64,000 nucleotides of DNA from contig NZ_CM007717.1 in the NCBI RefSeq assembly GCF_002019855.1, positions 5,629,798 to 5,693,797 on the forward strand. The letters run 5' to 3'. A program made the translations under genes and the position numbers. Source of the stretch: Streptomyces antibioticus. Lineage in GTDB: Bacteria > Actinomycetota > Actinomycetes > Streptomycetales > Streptomycetaceae. The notes under the pieces were generated by a model, which searched no databases, was not told the origin of the DNA, and saw nothing but the letters and a program-made list of their open reading frames with translations. Positions 42,922-51,415 of the stretch are shown here, one piece after another (within the stretch, counting starts at the first letter, position 1; every line of letters starts with the position of its first letter).

Positions 42922-44288
42922 CCGTCGAGTCGGTGAAACCCACGACGTCCGAAGTCCCCGAGCTGCGTGAGCCGCCCCTGGCGGGCGGCCGCGTCCCGCT
43001 GCTGGGCCACGGCTGGCGGATGGCCCGCGACCCGCTGGCCTTCCTGGCCCGGCTGCGCGACCACGGCGACGTCGTCCGCCTGAAGCTGGGCCCCAAGACG
43101 GTGTACGCCGTCACCGCGCCGGACCTGACCGGCGCCCTCGCCCTCAGCCCCGACTACATCATCTCCGGCCCGCTGTGGGAGTCCCTGGAGAGCCTGCTCG
43201 GCAAGGAGGGCGTGGCCACGGCCAACGGCCCGCTCCACCGCCGCCAGCGCCGCACCATCCAGCCCGCCTTCCGGCTCGACGCCATCCCCGGCTACGGGCC
43301 GATCATGGAGGAGGAGACCCACGCGCTCGTGGAGCGCTGGAACAACGGCGAGGTCCTCGACGCCACCGCGGAGTGCTTCCGGGTCTCCGTGCGCATCTCC
43401 GCCCGCTGTCTGATGCGCGGCAGCTACATGGACGCCCGCTCCGAGCGGATCACCTCCGCGCTCGCCACCCTGTTCGCCGGCATGTACCAGCGCATGGTGG
43501 TGCCCCTCGGCCCGCTTTATCGGGTACCGATTCCGGCCAACCGCGAATTCAACCGGGCACTGGCCGATCTGCATCGGCTCGTCGACGAGATCGTCGCCGA
43601 CCGCCGGGCATCCGGTCAAAAACCGGACGATTTGCTGACGGCTTTGCTGGAGGCGAAGGACGAGAATGGCGACCCGATCGGGGAACAGGAGATCCACGAC
43701 CAGGTCATCGCGATACTGACCCCGGGCAGCGAAACCGCCGGCTCGGTACTCATGTCGCTGCTCCTCGTCCTCTCCCGGCATCCGGATCAGGTGGACAAGA
43801 TCCGCGCGGAGGTGAAAAACGTCGTCGGTGACCGGCCGGTCGCATTCGACGACGTCCGAAAGCTGCGGCACACCGCCAATGTCGTCATCGAGACCATGCG
43901 GTTGTATCCCGCCGTATGGATATTGACCCGGCGGGCGGTGACCGACACGGAGCTGGGCGGTTACCGCATTCCGGCCGGTGCGGACATCGTGTACAGCCCG
44001 TACGCGATCCAGCGCGATCCGCGCTCGTACGACCGGAACGAGGAGTTCGATCCCGACCGCTGGCTTCCGGATCGGTCCAAGGAGGTGCCGAAGTACGCGA
44101 TGGTGCCGTTCAGCGTCGGCAACCGGAAGTGTCCGAGCGACCACTTCTCGATGGCGGAGCTGACGCTGATCACCGCGGTGGTGGCGAACGCGTTCCGCTT
44201 CGAGGAGGCGCCCGGCTCCGACCCCCGGACCCATATCGGCATCACGCTGCGGCCGCGCAGGCTGCGGCTGAAGGTTCTGCCGGGGTGA
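42918..44288 (+). CDS. cyp170A1: Cytochrome P450 CYP170 (albaflavenone synthase)
   Basis: 456-residue P450: ExxR (ETMRLYPA), PERF-like FDPDRW, and heme loop FSVGNRKC405P. In S. coelicolor CYP170A1 oxidises epi-isozizaene twice to albaflavenone and also has a second, terpene-synthase site. The Asp-rich motif recalled as DDNGD in that enzyme reads DENGD here (D248-D252). Translation is coupled to eizA (ATGA). The second half uses more A/T-ending codons than the first. Confidence 0.94.
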   Translation: MTVESVKPTTSEVPELREPPLAGGRVPLLGHGWRMARDPLAFLARLRDHGDVVRLKLGPKTVYAVTAPDLTGALALSPDYIISGPLWESLESLLGKEGVATANGPLHRRQRRTIQPAFRLDAIPGYGPIMEEETHALVERWNNGEVLDATAECFRVSVRISARCLMRGSYMDARSERITSALATLFAGMYQRMVVPLGPLYRVPIPANREFNRALADLHRLVDEIVADRRASGQKPDDLLTALLEAKDENGDPIGEQEIHDQVIAILTPGSETAGSVLMSLLLVLSRHPDQVDKIRAEVKNVVGDRPVAFDDVRKLRHTANVVIETMRLYPAVWILTRRAVTDTELGGYRIPAGADIVYSPYAIQRDPRSYDRNEEFDPDRWLPDRSKEVPKYAMVPFSVGNRKCPSDHFSMAELTLITAVVANAFRFEEAPGSDPRTHIGITLRPRRLRLKVLPG

Positions 44289-44309
44289 GCTGAGCGCGGC
44301 GGACGCGGG

Positions 44310-45278
44310 TCAGGCGGCCGCCTGGGGACCACGGAACGCGCGCCGGTAGGCGTTCGGGGTGGTCCCCAGGGCCCGTACGAACTGGTGGCGCAGGGCGCCC
44401 GCCGTGCCGAAGCCGGTGCGCCAGGCGATCGCGTCCACCGTCTCGTCCGTGGCCTCCAGCAGGTGCTGGGCCAGCAGGACGCGCTGGCGCAGCAGCCACC
44501 GGTAGGGCGTGGTGCCGGTCTCCTGCTGGAAGCGGCGGGCGAAGGTGCGCGGGGCCATGTGGGCGCGGGCGGCGAGCTGTTCGACCGTGACCTCCTGGTC
44601 GAGGTGCTCGTCCATCCACGCCAGCACCTCGCCGACCGTGTCGCACGACGACCTGGGCAGCGGCCGCTCGATGTACTGGGCCTGGCCGCCGTCCCGGTGC
44701 GGCGGTACGACCATCCGGCGGGCGATCCGGTTGGCGACCTCGGGCCCCTGCTCCTTGCGGACCAGGTGGAGACAGGCGTCGATCCCGGCGGCCGTGCCGG
44801 CGGAGGTGATCACCGGGTCCTCGTCGACGTAGAGCACGTCCGGCTCCACGCGGGCCCGCGGGTAGTGGCGCGACAGCTCCTGGGCGTGATGCCAGTGCAC
44901 GGCGCACCGCCGGCCGTCGAGCAGTCCGGCCGCGCCCAGCACGAAGACCCCGGAGCACACGCTGAGCACCCGGGTCCCGCGGTCCACGGCCCGGCGCAGG
45001 GCGTCGAGCAGTCCGGGCGGGTACTCCCGCCGGTGGTACCCGCTCCCGGCCGGCACGGCGATCAGATCGGCCTCCTCCAGCCGGTCCAGGCCGTACGGCG
45101 TGGAGACGGTCAGCCCGCCGACATGGGTGCCCAGCGAGGGGCCCTCGGCCGAGACCACCGCGAAGTCGTACACCGGCAGGCCCTCGTCGCTGCGGTCGAT
45201 GCCGAACACCTCGCACAGGACGCCCAGTTCAAAGGGGTGCACGCCGTCGAGGAGGACGGCGGCGACGTTTTTCAGCAT
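44310..45278 (-). CDS. nrdS: AraC/GlxA-type regulator NrdS
   Basis: 322 residues: an N-terminal DJ-1/PfpI-like domain (AAVLLDGVHPFELGVLCEVFG, VCSGVFVLGAAGLLDGRRC) and a C-terminal AraC helix-turn-helix (VEQLAARAHMAPRTFARRFQQETGTTPYRWL). By position it matches NrdS, the AraC-like third gene of the Streptomyces nrdABS class Ia ribonucleotide-reductase operon. It lies 262 nt beyond nrdB, with a palindrome (45281-45304) directly before its ATG, so it may also have its own promoter. Confidence 0.88.
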   Translation of the reverse strand: MLKNVAAVLLDGVHPFELGVLCEVFGIDRSDEGLPVYDFAVVSAEGPSLGTHVGGLTVSTPYGLDRLEEADLIAVPAGSGYHRREYPPGLLDALRRAVDRGTRVLSVCSGVFVLGAAGLLDGRRCAVHWHHAQELSRHYPRARVEPDVLYVDEDPVITSAGTAAGIDACLHLVRKEQGPEVANRIARRMVVPPHRDGGQAQYIERPLPRSSCDTVGEVLAWMDEHLDQEVTVEQLAARAHMAPRTFARRFQQETGTTPYRWLLRQRVLLAQHLLEATDETVDAIAWRTGFGTAGALRHQFVRALGTTPNAYRRAFRGPQAAA

Positions 45279-45280
45279 GC

Positions 45281-45304
45281 TGCCAGTGTGCCTCGCCACT
45301 GGCA
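45281..45304. promoter_or_regulatory. Palindrome before nrdS (possible operator)
   Basis: TGCCAGTG-N8-CACTGGCA, a perfect 8-bp inverted repeat two bases upstream of the nrdS ATG. Related half-sites (TGCCACTG near 45333, CAGTGGTG near 45361) occur in the same 90-bp region before the divergent small gene, which suggests a regulator binding array. Confidence 0.5.
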
Positions 45305-45370
45305 GTAAATCGAGGGTGTGCGGCAGTCCTGCCACTGTTCGACAGGAGTGTCCGGCGCGACAGTGGTGTC

Positions 45371-45628
45371 ATGACTACAGAACAGACACAGACACTGCTC
45401 GCCATGGTCGTCGTCCTGGGCATGCTCGCGCTCCTGGTCCTCCCGTCACTGATCGGGATCGTGCGCGACCGGCGCATCGACCGTCAGATCGAGGAGGCCC
45501 AGGAGCACGACGGGGCCCAGGGGCACGAGGGGGAGAAGGATCAGAAGTCCTCGTCCAGGTCCACGGTGCCCTCCACCGCCACCTGGTACGCCGACGGACG
45601 GCGCTCGAAGAAGTTGGTCAGCTCCTGA
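45371..45628 (+). CDS. Possible small membrane protein antisense to nrdB 3' end
   Basis: 85 residues with one strong hydrophobic segment (LLAMVVVLGMLALLVLPSLIGIV) followed by RDRRIDRQIEEAQEH, a convincing single-pass protein. The last 29 codons overlap the 3' end of nrdB on the other strand, which is unusual, so the tail may be incidental. It is divergent from nrdS across the palindrome region. The codon pattern in the first 55 codons looks coding. No family recognised. Confidence 0.5.
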   Translation: MTTEQTQTLLAMVVVLGMLALLVLPSLIGIVRDRRIDRQIEEAQEHDGAQGHEGEKDQKSSSRSTVPSTATWYADGRRSKKLVSS

Positions 45629-46554
45629 ACGCCCTGGAGCTCCATGAAGGAGAAGGGGTTCTCCGAGCCGTACACCGGGGCGAAGCCGAGCCGCGTGAGG
45701 CGCTGGTCGGCGACGCACTCCAGGTACTGGCGCATGGAGTCGGTGTTCATCCCGGGCAGGCCGTCGCCGCACAGGTCACGGGCGAACTGCAGCTCGGCCT
45801 CGACGGCCTCCCGGAGCATGTCCGTGACCTGCTGCCCGAGCTGCTCGTCGAACAGCTCCGGCTCCTCCTTGCGGACGATGTCGACCACGTCGAACGCGAA
45901 GCTCATGTGCATGGTCTCGTCCCGGAACACCCAGTTGGTGCCGGTGGCGAGGCCGTGCAGCAGACCCCGGCTGCGGAACCAGTAGACGTACGCGAAGGCG
46001 CCGTAGAAGAACAGGCCCTCGATGCACGCGGCGAAGCAGATCAGGTTGAGCAGGAAGCGCCGGCGGTCGGCCTTCGACTCCAGCCGCTCCAGCTTCTCGA
46101 CCTCGTTGATCCACTTGAAGCAGAACTCGGCCTTCTCGCGGATGGAGGGGATGTTCTCCACGGCCGCGAACGCGGCGTTGCGGTCCTCCGGGTCGGGCAG
46201 ATAGGTGTCCAGAAGCGTCAGATAGAACTGGACGTGCACCGCCTCCTCGAAGAGCTGACGGCTCAGATAGAGCCGCGCCTCGGGGGAGTTGATGTGCTTG
46301 TAGAGCGTCAGCACCAGGTTGTTCGCGACGATCGAGTCGCCGGTCGCGAAGAACGCCACCAGCCGGCCGATGAGGTGCTGCTCCGAGGGCGTCAGCTTGG
46401 CGAGGTCGGCGACGTCCGAGTGGAGGTCGACCTCCTCCACGGTCCAGGTGTTCTTGATCGCGTCCCGGTAGCGCTCGTAGAAGTCCGGGTAGCGCATCGG
46501 GCGGAGCGTCAGCTCGAAGCCCGGGTCGAGAAGGTTCTTGGCTTCGCTGGTCAT
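45541..46554 (-). CDS. nrdB: Class Ia ribonucleotide reductase beta subunit NrdB
   Basis: 337-residue ferritin-like radical subunit. The iron/radical ligands follow the class I pattern: TGDSIVANN (Asp), EEAVHVQFY (Glu-His and the candidate radical Tyr four residues after His), ACIEGLFFYGAF, and FRDETMHMSFAF. The start ATG 46554 shares its A with the nrdA stop (TGATG), giving tight coupling; ATG 46563 is in frame upstream. The C-terminus ends VDLDEDF, the tail that docks to NrdA. Confidence 0.95.
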   Translation of the reverse strand: MTSEAKNLLDPGFELTLRPMRYPDFYERYRDAIKNTWTVEEVDLHSDVADLAKLTPSEQHLIGRLVAFFATGDSIVANNLVLTLYKHINSPEARLYLSRQLFEEAVHVQFYLTLLDTYLPDPEDRNAAFAAVENIPSIREKAEFCFKWINEVEKLERLESKADRRRFLLNLICFAACIEGLFFYGAFAYVYWFRSRGLLHGLATGTNWVFRDETMHMSFAFDVVDIVRKEEPELFDEQLGQQVTDMLREAVEAELQFARDLCGDGLPGMNTDSMRQYLECVADQRLTRLGFAPVYGSENPFSFMELQGVQELTNFFERRPSAYQVAVEGTVDLDEDF

Positions 46555-48923
46555 CACTGGCACGCCTCGCAGGACTCGGGGTTCTCAAGGGAGCAGGCGA
46601 CCGCGTCGGGGTCGGACGCCTGCTGGACGGGGATGGTGGCCGGAGCCTGGGCCTGGGCGGCCCGCGCGATCCGGGTCGCCGGGCGCGAGCGCAGGTAGTA
46701 GGTCGTCTTCAGACCCGACTTCCACGCGTACGCGTACATCGAGGAGAGCTTGCCGATGGTCGGCGTCTCCAGGAACAGGTTCAGGGACTGGGCCTGGTCC
46801 AGGTACGGGGTACGGGCGGCGGCCATGTCGATGAGACCGCGCTGCGGGATCTCCCACGCCGTGCGGTACAGGTCCCGCACCTCGGCCGGGATCCACGCGA
46901 AGCCCTGCACCGACCCGTTGGACTCGCGCAGCGCCTCACGGGTGCGCGCGTCCCAGACGCCCAGCGCCTTGAGGTCCTGCACCAGGTACGAGTTGACCTG
47001 GAGGAACTCCCCGGACAGCGTCTCGCGCTTGAACAGGTTGGACACCTGCGGCTCGATGCACTCGTACACCCCGGCGATCGAGGCGATGGTGGCGGTCGGC
47101 GCGATGGCCAGCAGCAGCGAGTTGCGCATACCGGTGACGGCGATCCGCTCGCGCAGCGCCGCCCAGCGCTCCGGCCAGGTGAACGTGACGCCGTAGTGGT
47201 CGGGGTGCAGCACACCGCGGGCGGTCCGGGTCTTCTCCCAGGCCGGCAGCGGGCCGTTGCGCTCGGCCAGGTCGGCGGACGCCTCGTACGCGGCGAGCAT
47301 GATCCGCTCGGCGATCCGGGTGGACAGCTCCCTGGCCTCGGCGGAGTCGAAGGGCAGCCGCAGTTTGAAGAAGACGTCCTGGAGGCCCATCGCGCCCAGG
47401 CCGACCGGCCGCCAGCGGGCGTTGGAGCGGCCCGCCTGCTCGGTCGGGTAGAAGTTGATGTCGACGACCCGGTCCAGGAAGGTCACGGCGGTGCGGACGG
47501 CCTCGTCCAGCCGCTCCCAGTCGAGCTCGCCGGCCGCCTGGTCGACGAACGCGCCGAGGTTGACCGAGCCCAGGTTGCAGACCGCGGTCTCGCCGTCGTC
47601 CGTGACCTCCAGGATCTCCGTGCACAGGTTCGAGGAGTGGATGACGTGGCCCGGCTCGGCCGTCTGGTTGGCGGTGCGGTTGGCGGCGTCCTTGAAGGTC
47701 ATCCAGCCGTTGCCGGTCTGCGCGAGGGTGCGCATCATCCGGCCGTACAGATCACGCGCCGGGACGGTCTTGCGGGCCAGCCCCTTCGCCTCGGCGGCGC
47801 GGTAGGCGGCGTCGAACTCGTCGCCCCACAGGTCGACCAGCTCGGGCACGTCCGACGGGGAGAACAGCGACCACGGCCCGTCGGCGTCGACCCGGCGCAT
47901 GAACTCGTCCGGCACCCAGTGCGCGAGGTTCAGGTTGTGCGTACGGCGGGCGTCCTCACCGGTGTTGTCGCGCAGCTCCAGGAACTCCTCCAGGTCGGAG
48001 TGCCAGGTCTCCAGGTAGACCGCGGCCGCGCCCTTGCGCCGGCCGCCCTGGTTCACTGCGGCGACCGAGGCGTCCAGGGTCTTCAGGAACGGCACGATGC
48101 CGTTGGAGTGCCCGTTGGTGCCGCGGATCAGCGAACCGCGGCTGCGGATGCGGGAGTACGACAGTCCGATGCCGCCGGCGTGCTTGGAGAGCCGGGCCAC
48201 CTGGTGGTAGCGGTCGTAGATGGAGTCCAGCTCGTCCAGCGGGGAGTCGAGGAGGTAGCAGGACGACATCTGGGGGTGCCGCGTACCGGAGTTGAAGAGC
48301 GTGGGGGAGGACGGCAGGTAGTCGAGCCGGCTCATGAGCCCGTAGAGCGCGGTGACCTCGTCCACGGAGCGGGCGGTGTCGTCCTCGGCGAGGCCGGAGG
48401 CGACCCGCAGCAGGAAGTGCTGGGGCGTCTCGACGACCTTGCGGGTGTGCGGGTGGCGCAGCAGGTAGCGGCTGTGCAGGGTGCGCAGGCCGAAGTAGCC
48501 GAAGCGGTCGTCGGCGGTGGTGTCGATCAGCGCGTCCAGCCGGGCCGCGTGCAGCCGTACGAAGGCGGCGGTGCGGTCGGCGACGAGGCCCTCGCGGTGG
48601 CCGACGGCGACGGACTCGGTGAAGGAGGTGACGCCCTGGGAGGCGGCCTCCGCGCGGATGCCGATCGTCAGCAGCCGGGCGGCCAGCCGGGAGTAGGCCG
48701 GGTCCTCGGAGATCAGTCCGGCGGCCGCCTCCGTGGCCAGCTCGCGCAGTTCCGTCTCGTCCGCCCGCGCGGACCGGCCGCGCAGCGCGGCGGCGGCGAC
48801 CCGGCCGGGGTCGGCGTCGGGGAGGTCGGCGGTCAGCTCGGTCAGGGTCCGCAGCAACGCGGTCCCGGGACCGTCGGTGTCCAGCGTGATGGCTGAGGCC
48901 GGATCGGCTGGCGCGATGGTCAC
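46554..48923 (-). CDS. nrdA: Class Ia ribonucleotide reductase alpha subunit NrdA
   Basis: 789-residue catalytic subunit that reduces ribonucleoside diphosphates. The active-site cysteines are visible in SSCYLLDS, the thiyl-radical SSNLCTEI, and VCNLGSVNLG. A C-terminal redox pair (CEAC) ends the chain. GTG 48923 is preferred, with a GGGAG site eight to nine bases upstream; ATG 48947 is in frame. It is the first gene of nrdABS, preceded by a cobalamin riboswitch and NrdR-like boxes. These shut off this B12-independent enzyme when the cobalamin-dependent enzyme can work. Confidence 0.95.
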   Translation of the reverse strand: MTIAPADPASAITLDTDGPGTALLRTLTELTADLPDADPGRVAAAALRGRSARADETELRELATEAAAGLISEDPAYSRLAARLLTIGIRAEAASQGVTSFTESVAVGHREGLVADRTAAFVRLHAARLDALIDTTADDRFGYFGLRTLHSRYLLRHPHTRKVVETPQHFLLRVASGLAEDDTARSVDEVTALYGLMSRLDYLPSSPTLFNSGTRHPQMSSCYLLDSPLDELDSIYDRYHQVARLSKHAGGIGLSYSRIRSRGSLIRGTNGHSNGIVPFLKTLDASVAAVNQGGRRKGAAAVYLETWHSDLEEFLELRDNTGEDARRTHNLNLAHWVPDEFMRRVDADGPWSLFSPSDVPELVDLWGDEFDAAYRAAEAKGLARKTVPARDLYGRMMRTLAQTGNGWMTFKDAANRTANQTAEPGHVIHSSNLCTEILEVTDDGETAVCNLGSVNLGAFVDQAAGELDWERLDEAVRTAVTFLDRVVDINFYPTEQAGRSNARWRPVGLGAMGLQDVFFKLRLPFDSAEARELSTRIAERIMLAAYEASADLAERNGPLPAWEKTRTARGVLHPDHYGVTFTWPERWAALRERIAVTGMRNSLLLAIAPTATIASIAGVYECIEPQVSNLFKRETLSGEFLQVNSYLVQDLKALGVWDARTREALRESNGSVQGFAWIPAEVRDLYRTAWEIPQRGLIDMAAARTPYLDQAQSLNLFLETPTIGKLSSMYAYAWKSGLKTTYYLRSRPATRIARAAQAQAPATIPVQQASDPDAVACSLENPESCEACQ

Positions 48924-49057
48924 GTGGGGCTCTCCCTCGCTCGGCATGGGGCCTGGCGGAGGGCAGCGGGCAGCACACGAGCGCGCACGGCGTCGCGGTC
49001 CACCGGCCCACTCCACGAGGCCCGGACGGCAGGCACCCGAGCCGGACGGCCGGGTGC

Positions 49058-49190
49058 GCTGTCGGCAGGTCCTCGGACTGACTCCTGGGCATGGCTGTTC
49101 CGGGAACAGAAGGAACGGACATGCACAAGTACACCGTTGCGGGACAGTTCCGGATTCGCACCGGATTCCCCTGCGGCGACAGCGAGCATG
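49058..49190 (-). ncRNA. Cobalamin (B12) riboswitch of nrdABS
   Basis: The minus strand carries the family's conserved blocks in order: GGGAA..CCGGTGCGAATCCGG, then AACTGTCCCGCAACGGTG, a variable arm, and the B12-box region GCCCAGGAGTCAGTCCGAGG followed by ACCTGCC. The nrdABS operon of S. coelicolor is known to be repressed by coenzyme B12 through such an element. A hairpin GCACCCG/CGGGTGC (49033-49057) directly downstream may be the expression platform. The rest of the leader, to 48924, holds only the ribosome site. Confidence 0.92.
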
Positions 49191-49192
49191 AG

Positions 49193-49259
49193 CATACATC
49201 TTGTGCTCACCCGTCGCGCCACCCCCAGATGTTGTGTCGGGGTGGTTTCAGAGTGTCAA
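49193..49259 (-). promoter_or_regulatory. nrdABS promoter with two NrdR-like boxes
   Basis: The minus strand has TTGACA (49259-49254) and, overlapping and following the -10 area, ACACAACATCTGGGG (49237-49223) and GAGCACAAGATGTATG (49208-49193). Both boxes share CACAA(C/G)AT. They resemble NrdR boxes and lie about three helical turns apart, as expected for repression by NrdR. Confidence 0.6.
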
Positions 49260-49260
49260 C

Positions 49261-49291
49261 GGGCCGCCGAAGATGTCGCTTTCGGCGGCCC
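49261..49291 (-). terminator. Terminator of the symporter operon
   Basis: An 11-bp perfect stem (GGGCCGCCGAA / TTCGGCGGCCC) with a 9-nt loop, immediately before the nrdA -35 box and 36 nt after the symporter stop. Confidence 0.8.
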
Positions 49292-49326
49292 GCTGAGGTG
49301 GTGCGCTCGCTGGAGGTGTGGGGCCC

Positions 49327-50955
49327 CTAGTGGGCCGAGCCCGCCGTGGCCGGGGGCAGCTCCACCTGGACGCCCGGATCGCCCGCGTCGGCCGTGTAGT
49401 CCTCCGGCCTGGTCTCGTCGACGCCCTCGGGTGCCTTCGCGGCCTTCAGGACGAACGTGAGGACCACCGTGACGACGAGGTTGAGGACGAACGCCGTGAG
49501 ACCGATGTAGCCGATCTCACCGATGCCGGGGATCTCCGCCGACGAGCCGCCGAAGTGCTTCTGGGTCGGCGAGGCGACCCCGTACGCGGCGACCGTGCCG
49601 TAGACCATGCCGACCGCCCAGCCCGCGAGCAGCGCCCAGCGGTGGAACCAGCGGGTGAACAGGCCGCCGACCAGGGCCGGGAAGGTCTGGAGGATCCAGA
49701 TGCCGCCCAGGAGCTGGAAGTTGATGGCGACGGTCTTGTCCATGGTCAGGACGAACACCAGCGCGCCCACCTTGACCAGGAGCGACACGATCTTGGAGAC
49801 CCGGGTCTCCTCCTTGGGCGTGGCGTCCGGCTTGATGAAGTCCTTGTAGATGTTGCGGGTGAACAGGTTCGCGGCCGCGATCGACATGATGGCGGCCGGC
49901 ACCAGCGCGCCGATGCCGATGGCCGCGAAGGCCACGCCCGCGAACCAGGCCGGGAACATGTTCTCGAAGAGCTGCGGGATGGCGAGCTGCCCGTTGCTGA
50001 CCTTGACGCCCGCCGCGATCGCCATGAAGCCCAGCAGCGCCAGCAGTCCGAGCATCAGGGAGTACAGCGGCAGGATCGTGGTGTTGCGCCGGATCACCTC
50101 GCGGCTCTTGGACGACAGGGTCGCGGTGATGGAGTGCGGGTACATGAAGAGCGCCAGCGCGGAGCCCAGCGCCAGGGTGGCGTACGTCCACTGGCCGGCC
50201 TCGGCCGGGACCAGCGAGCCGCGCGGTTTGCCCGTCGCCGGGTTGGTCTGGCCGAACGCCTCGCTCGCCTTGGCGAAGATGTCGTCGAAGCCGCCGAGCT
50301 TGATCGGGATGTAGATGATCGCCACCGCGATGACGATGTAGATGAGCGTGTCCTTCACGAACGCGATCAGTGCGGGGGCCCGCAGACCGGACGAGTAGGT
50401 GTACGCGGCCAGCACGCCGAACGCGATCAGCAGCGGCAGGTCCTTGACGAACCAGTGGGTGGTCTCGCCGCCGCCGACGCCCATCACGTCGAGCACCGCC
50501 TGGATGCCGACGAGCTGGAGCGCGATGTACGGCATCGTCGCCAGGATGCCGGTCACGGCCACCGCGAGCGACAGCCCCTTGGAGCCCCAGCGCCCGCGCA
50601 CGAAGTCGGACGTCGTCACATACCCGTGCTTGTGCGAGACCGACCACAGCCGGGGCAGGAAGGTAAAGATCAGCGGGTAGACGAGGATCGTGTACGGCAC
50701 CGCGAAGAAGCCGGCCGCGCCCGCCGCGTAGATCGCCGCCGGTACGGCGACGAAGGTGTACGCCGTGTAGAGGTCGCCGCCGAGCAGGAACCAGGTGACC
50801 CAGGTGCCGAACGAGCGGCCGCCCAGGCCCCATTCGTCGAGGCTGTGCTCGTTCTCGGCCTTGCGCCAGCGCGCGGCCAGGAAGCCCATGACCGTGACGG
50901 CCACGAAGAAGAGGATGAAGACGGCGAGTGCCACGCCGTTGACGCCGTCGTTCAC
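49327..50955 (-). CDS. Sodium/solute symporter (SSS family, MctP-like)
   Basis: 542 residues with about 13 membrane helices and family blocks SLDEWGLGGRSFGTWVTWFLLGGDLYTAYTF, GSALALFMYPHSITATLSS and GIGALVPAAIMSIAAANLFTRNIYK. The MctP type transports monocarboxylates or related small organic acids; the actual substrate is unknown. Its ATG overlaps the stop of the DUF3311 gene (ATGA). A small DUF3311 partner encoded in front of an SSS symporter is a recurrent actinobacterial arrangement, suggesting an accessory subunit. Confidence 0.9.
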   Translation of the reverse strand: MNDGVNGVALAVFILFFVAVTVMGFLAARWRKAENEHSLDEWGLGGRSFGTWVTWFLLGGDLYTAYTFVAVPAAIYAAGAAGFFAVPYTILVYPLIFTFLPRLWSVSHKHGYVTTSDFVRGRWGSKGLSLAVAVTGILATMPYIALQLVGIQAVLDVMGVGGGETTHWFVKDLPLLIAFGVLAAYTYSSGLRAPALIAFVKDTLIYIVIAVAIIYIPIKLGGFDDIFAKASEAFGQTNPATGKPRGSLVPAEAGQWTYATLALGSALALFMYPHSITATLSSKSREVIRRNTTILPLYSLMLGLLALLGFMAIAAGVKVSNGQLAIPQLFENMFPAWFAGVAFAAIGIGALVPAAIMSIAAANLFTRNIYKDFIKPDATPKEETRVSKIVSLLVKVGALVFVLTMDKTVAINFQLLGGIWILQTFPALVGGLFTRWFHRWALLAGWAVGMVYGTVAAYGVASPTQKHFGGSSAEIPGIGEIGYIGLTAFVLNLVVTVVLTFVLKAAKAPEGVDETRPEDYTADAGDPGVQVELPPATAGSAH

Positions 50956-51236
50956 TGCGCGCCGCCTCCGCTCCGGGTCCGGCGGGCGCGCTGGTCACGC
51001 CGCCACAGGGTGTAGGCGGTCATCGTGAGTCCGGTCGAGACCAGCACCCACAGCATCTGGTACCAGTAGAAGAAGGGGATCCCGATGTACGCCGGGTCCG
51101 TCTTCGCGTACGAGCCCACCCACAGCATCGCCACGAACGGCGCGAGCAGGCAGAGGGCGATGACGACCCGTACGGGCGTCACCACCGGATCTCCGGTTCT
51201 CTCGGGGGTGTCTGGTGTGACTGGGGTGTCTGGCAT
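50952..51236 (-). CDS. DUF3311 small membrane protein, symporter partner
   Basis: 94 residues with two membrane segments (VVIALCLLAPFVAMLWVGSY and YWYQMLWVLVSTGLTMTAYTLW) and a basic cytoplasmic end. The Thr/Pro/Asp-rich N-terminus is variable. Translation is coupled to the symporter. Function unproven; probably assists assembly or activity of the transporter. Confidence 0.85.
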   Translation of the reverse strand: MPDTPVTPDTPERTGDPVVTPVRVVIALCLLAPFVAMLWVGSYAKTDPAYIGIPFFYWYQMLWVLVSTGLTMTAYTLWRRDQRARRTRSGGGAQ

Positions 51237-51415
51237 CGGCGGCTCCGTCCCCTCACTCGTCGCTCATCGCCTTGATCACGTTGTAATGCGCAGGCAATGT
51301 AAGTGACGGGTAAGCGCGGCGGAAGACCTCCTCCGGATATCACCCCGGCATCTGCACTGTTCGGACGCAGTTCGTTCCGTCGGGGGGTTCGCTCCGTCGG
51401 CGGGCCGCCCCGGAC

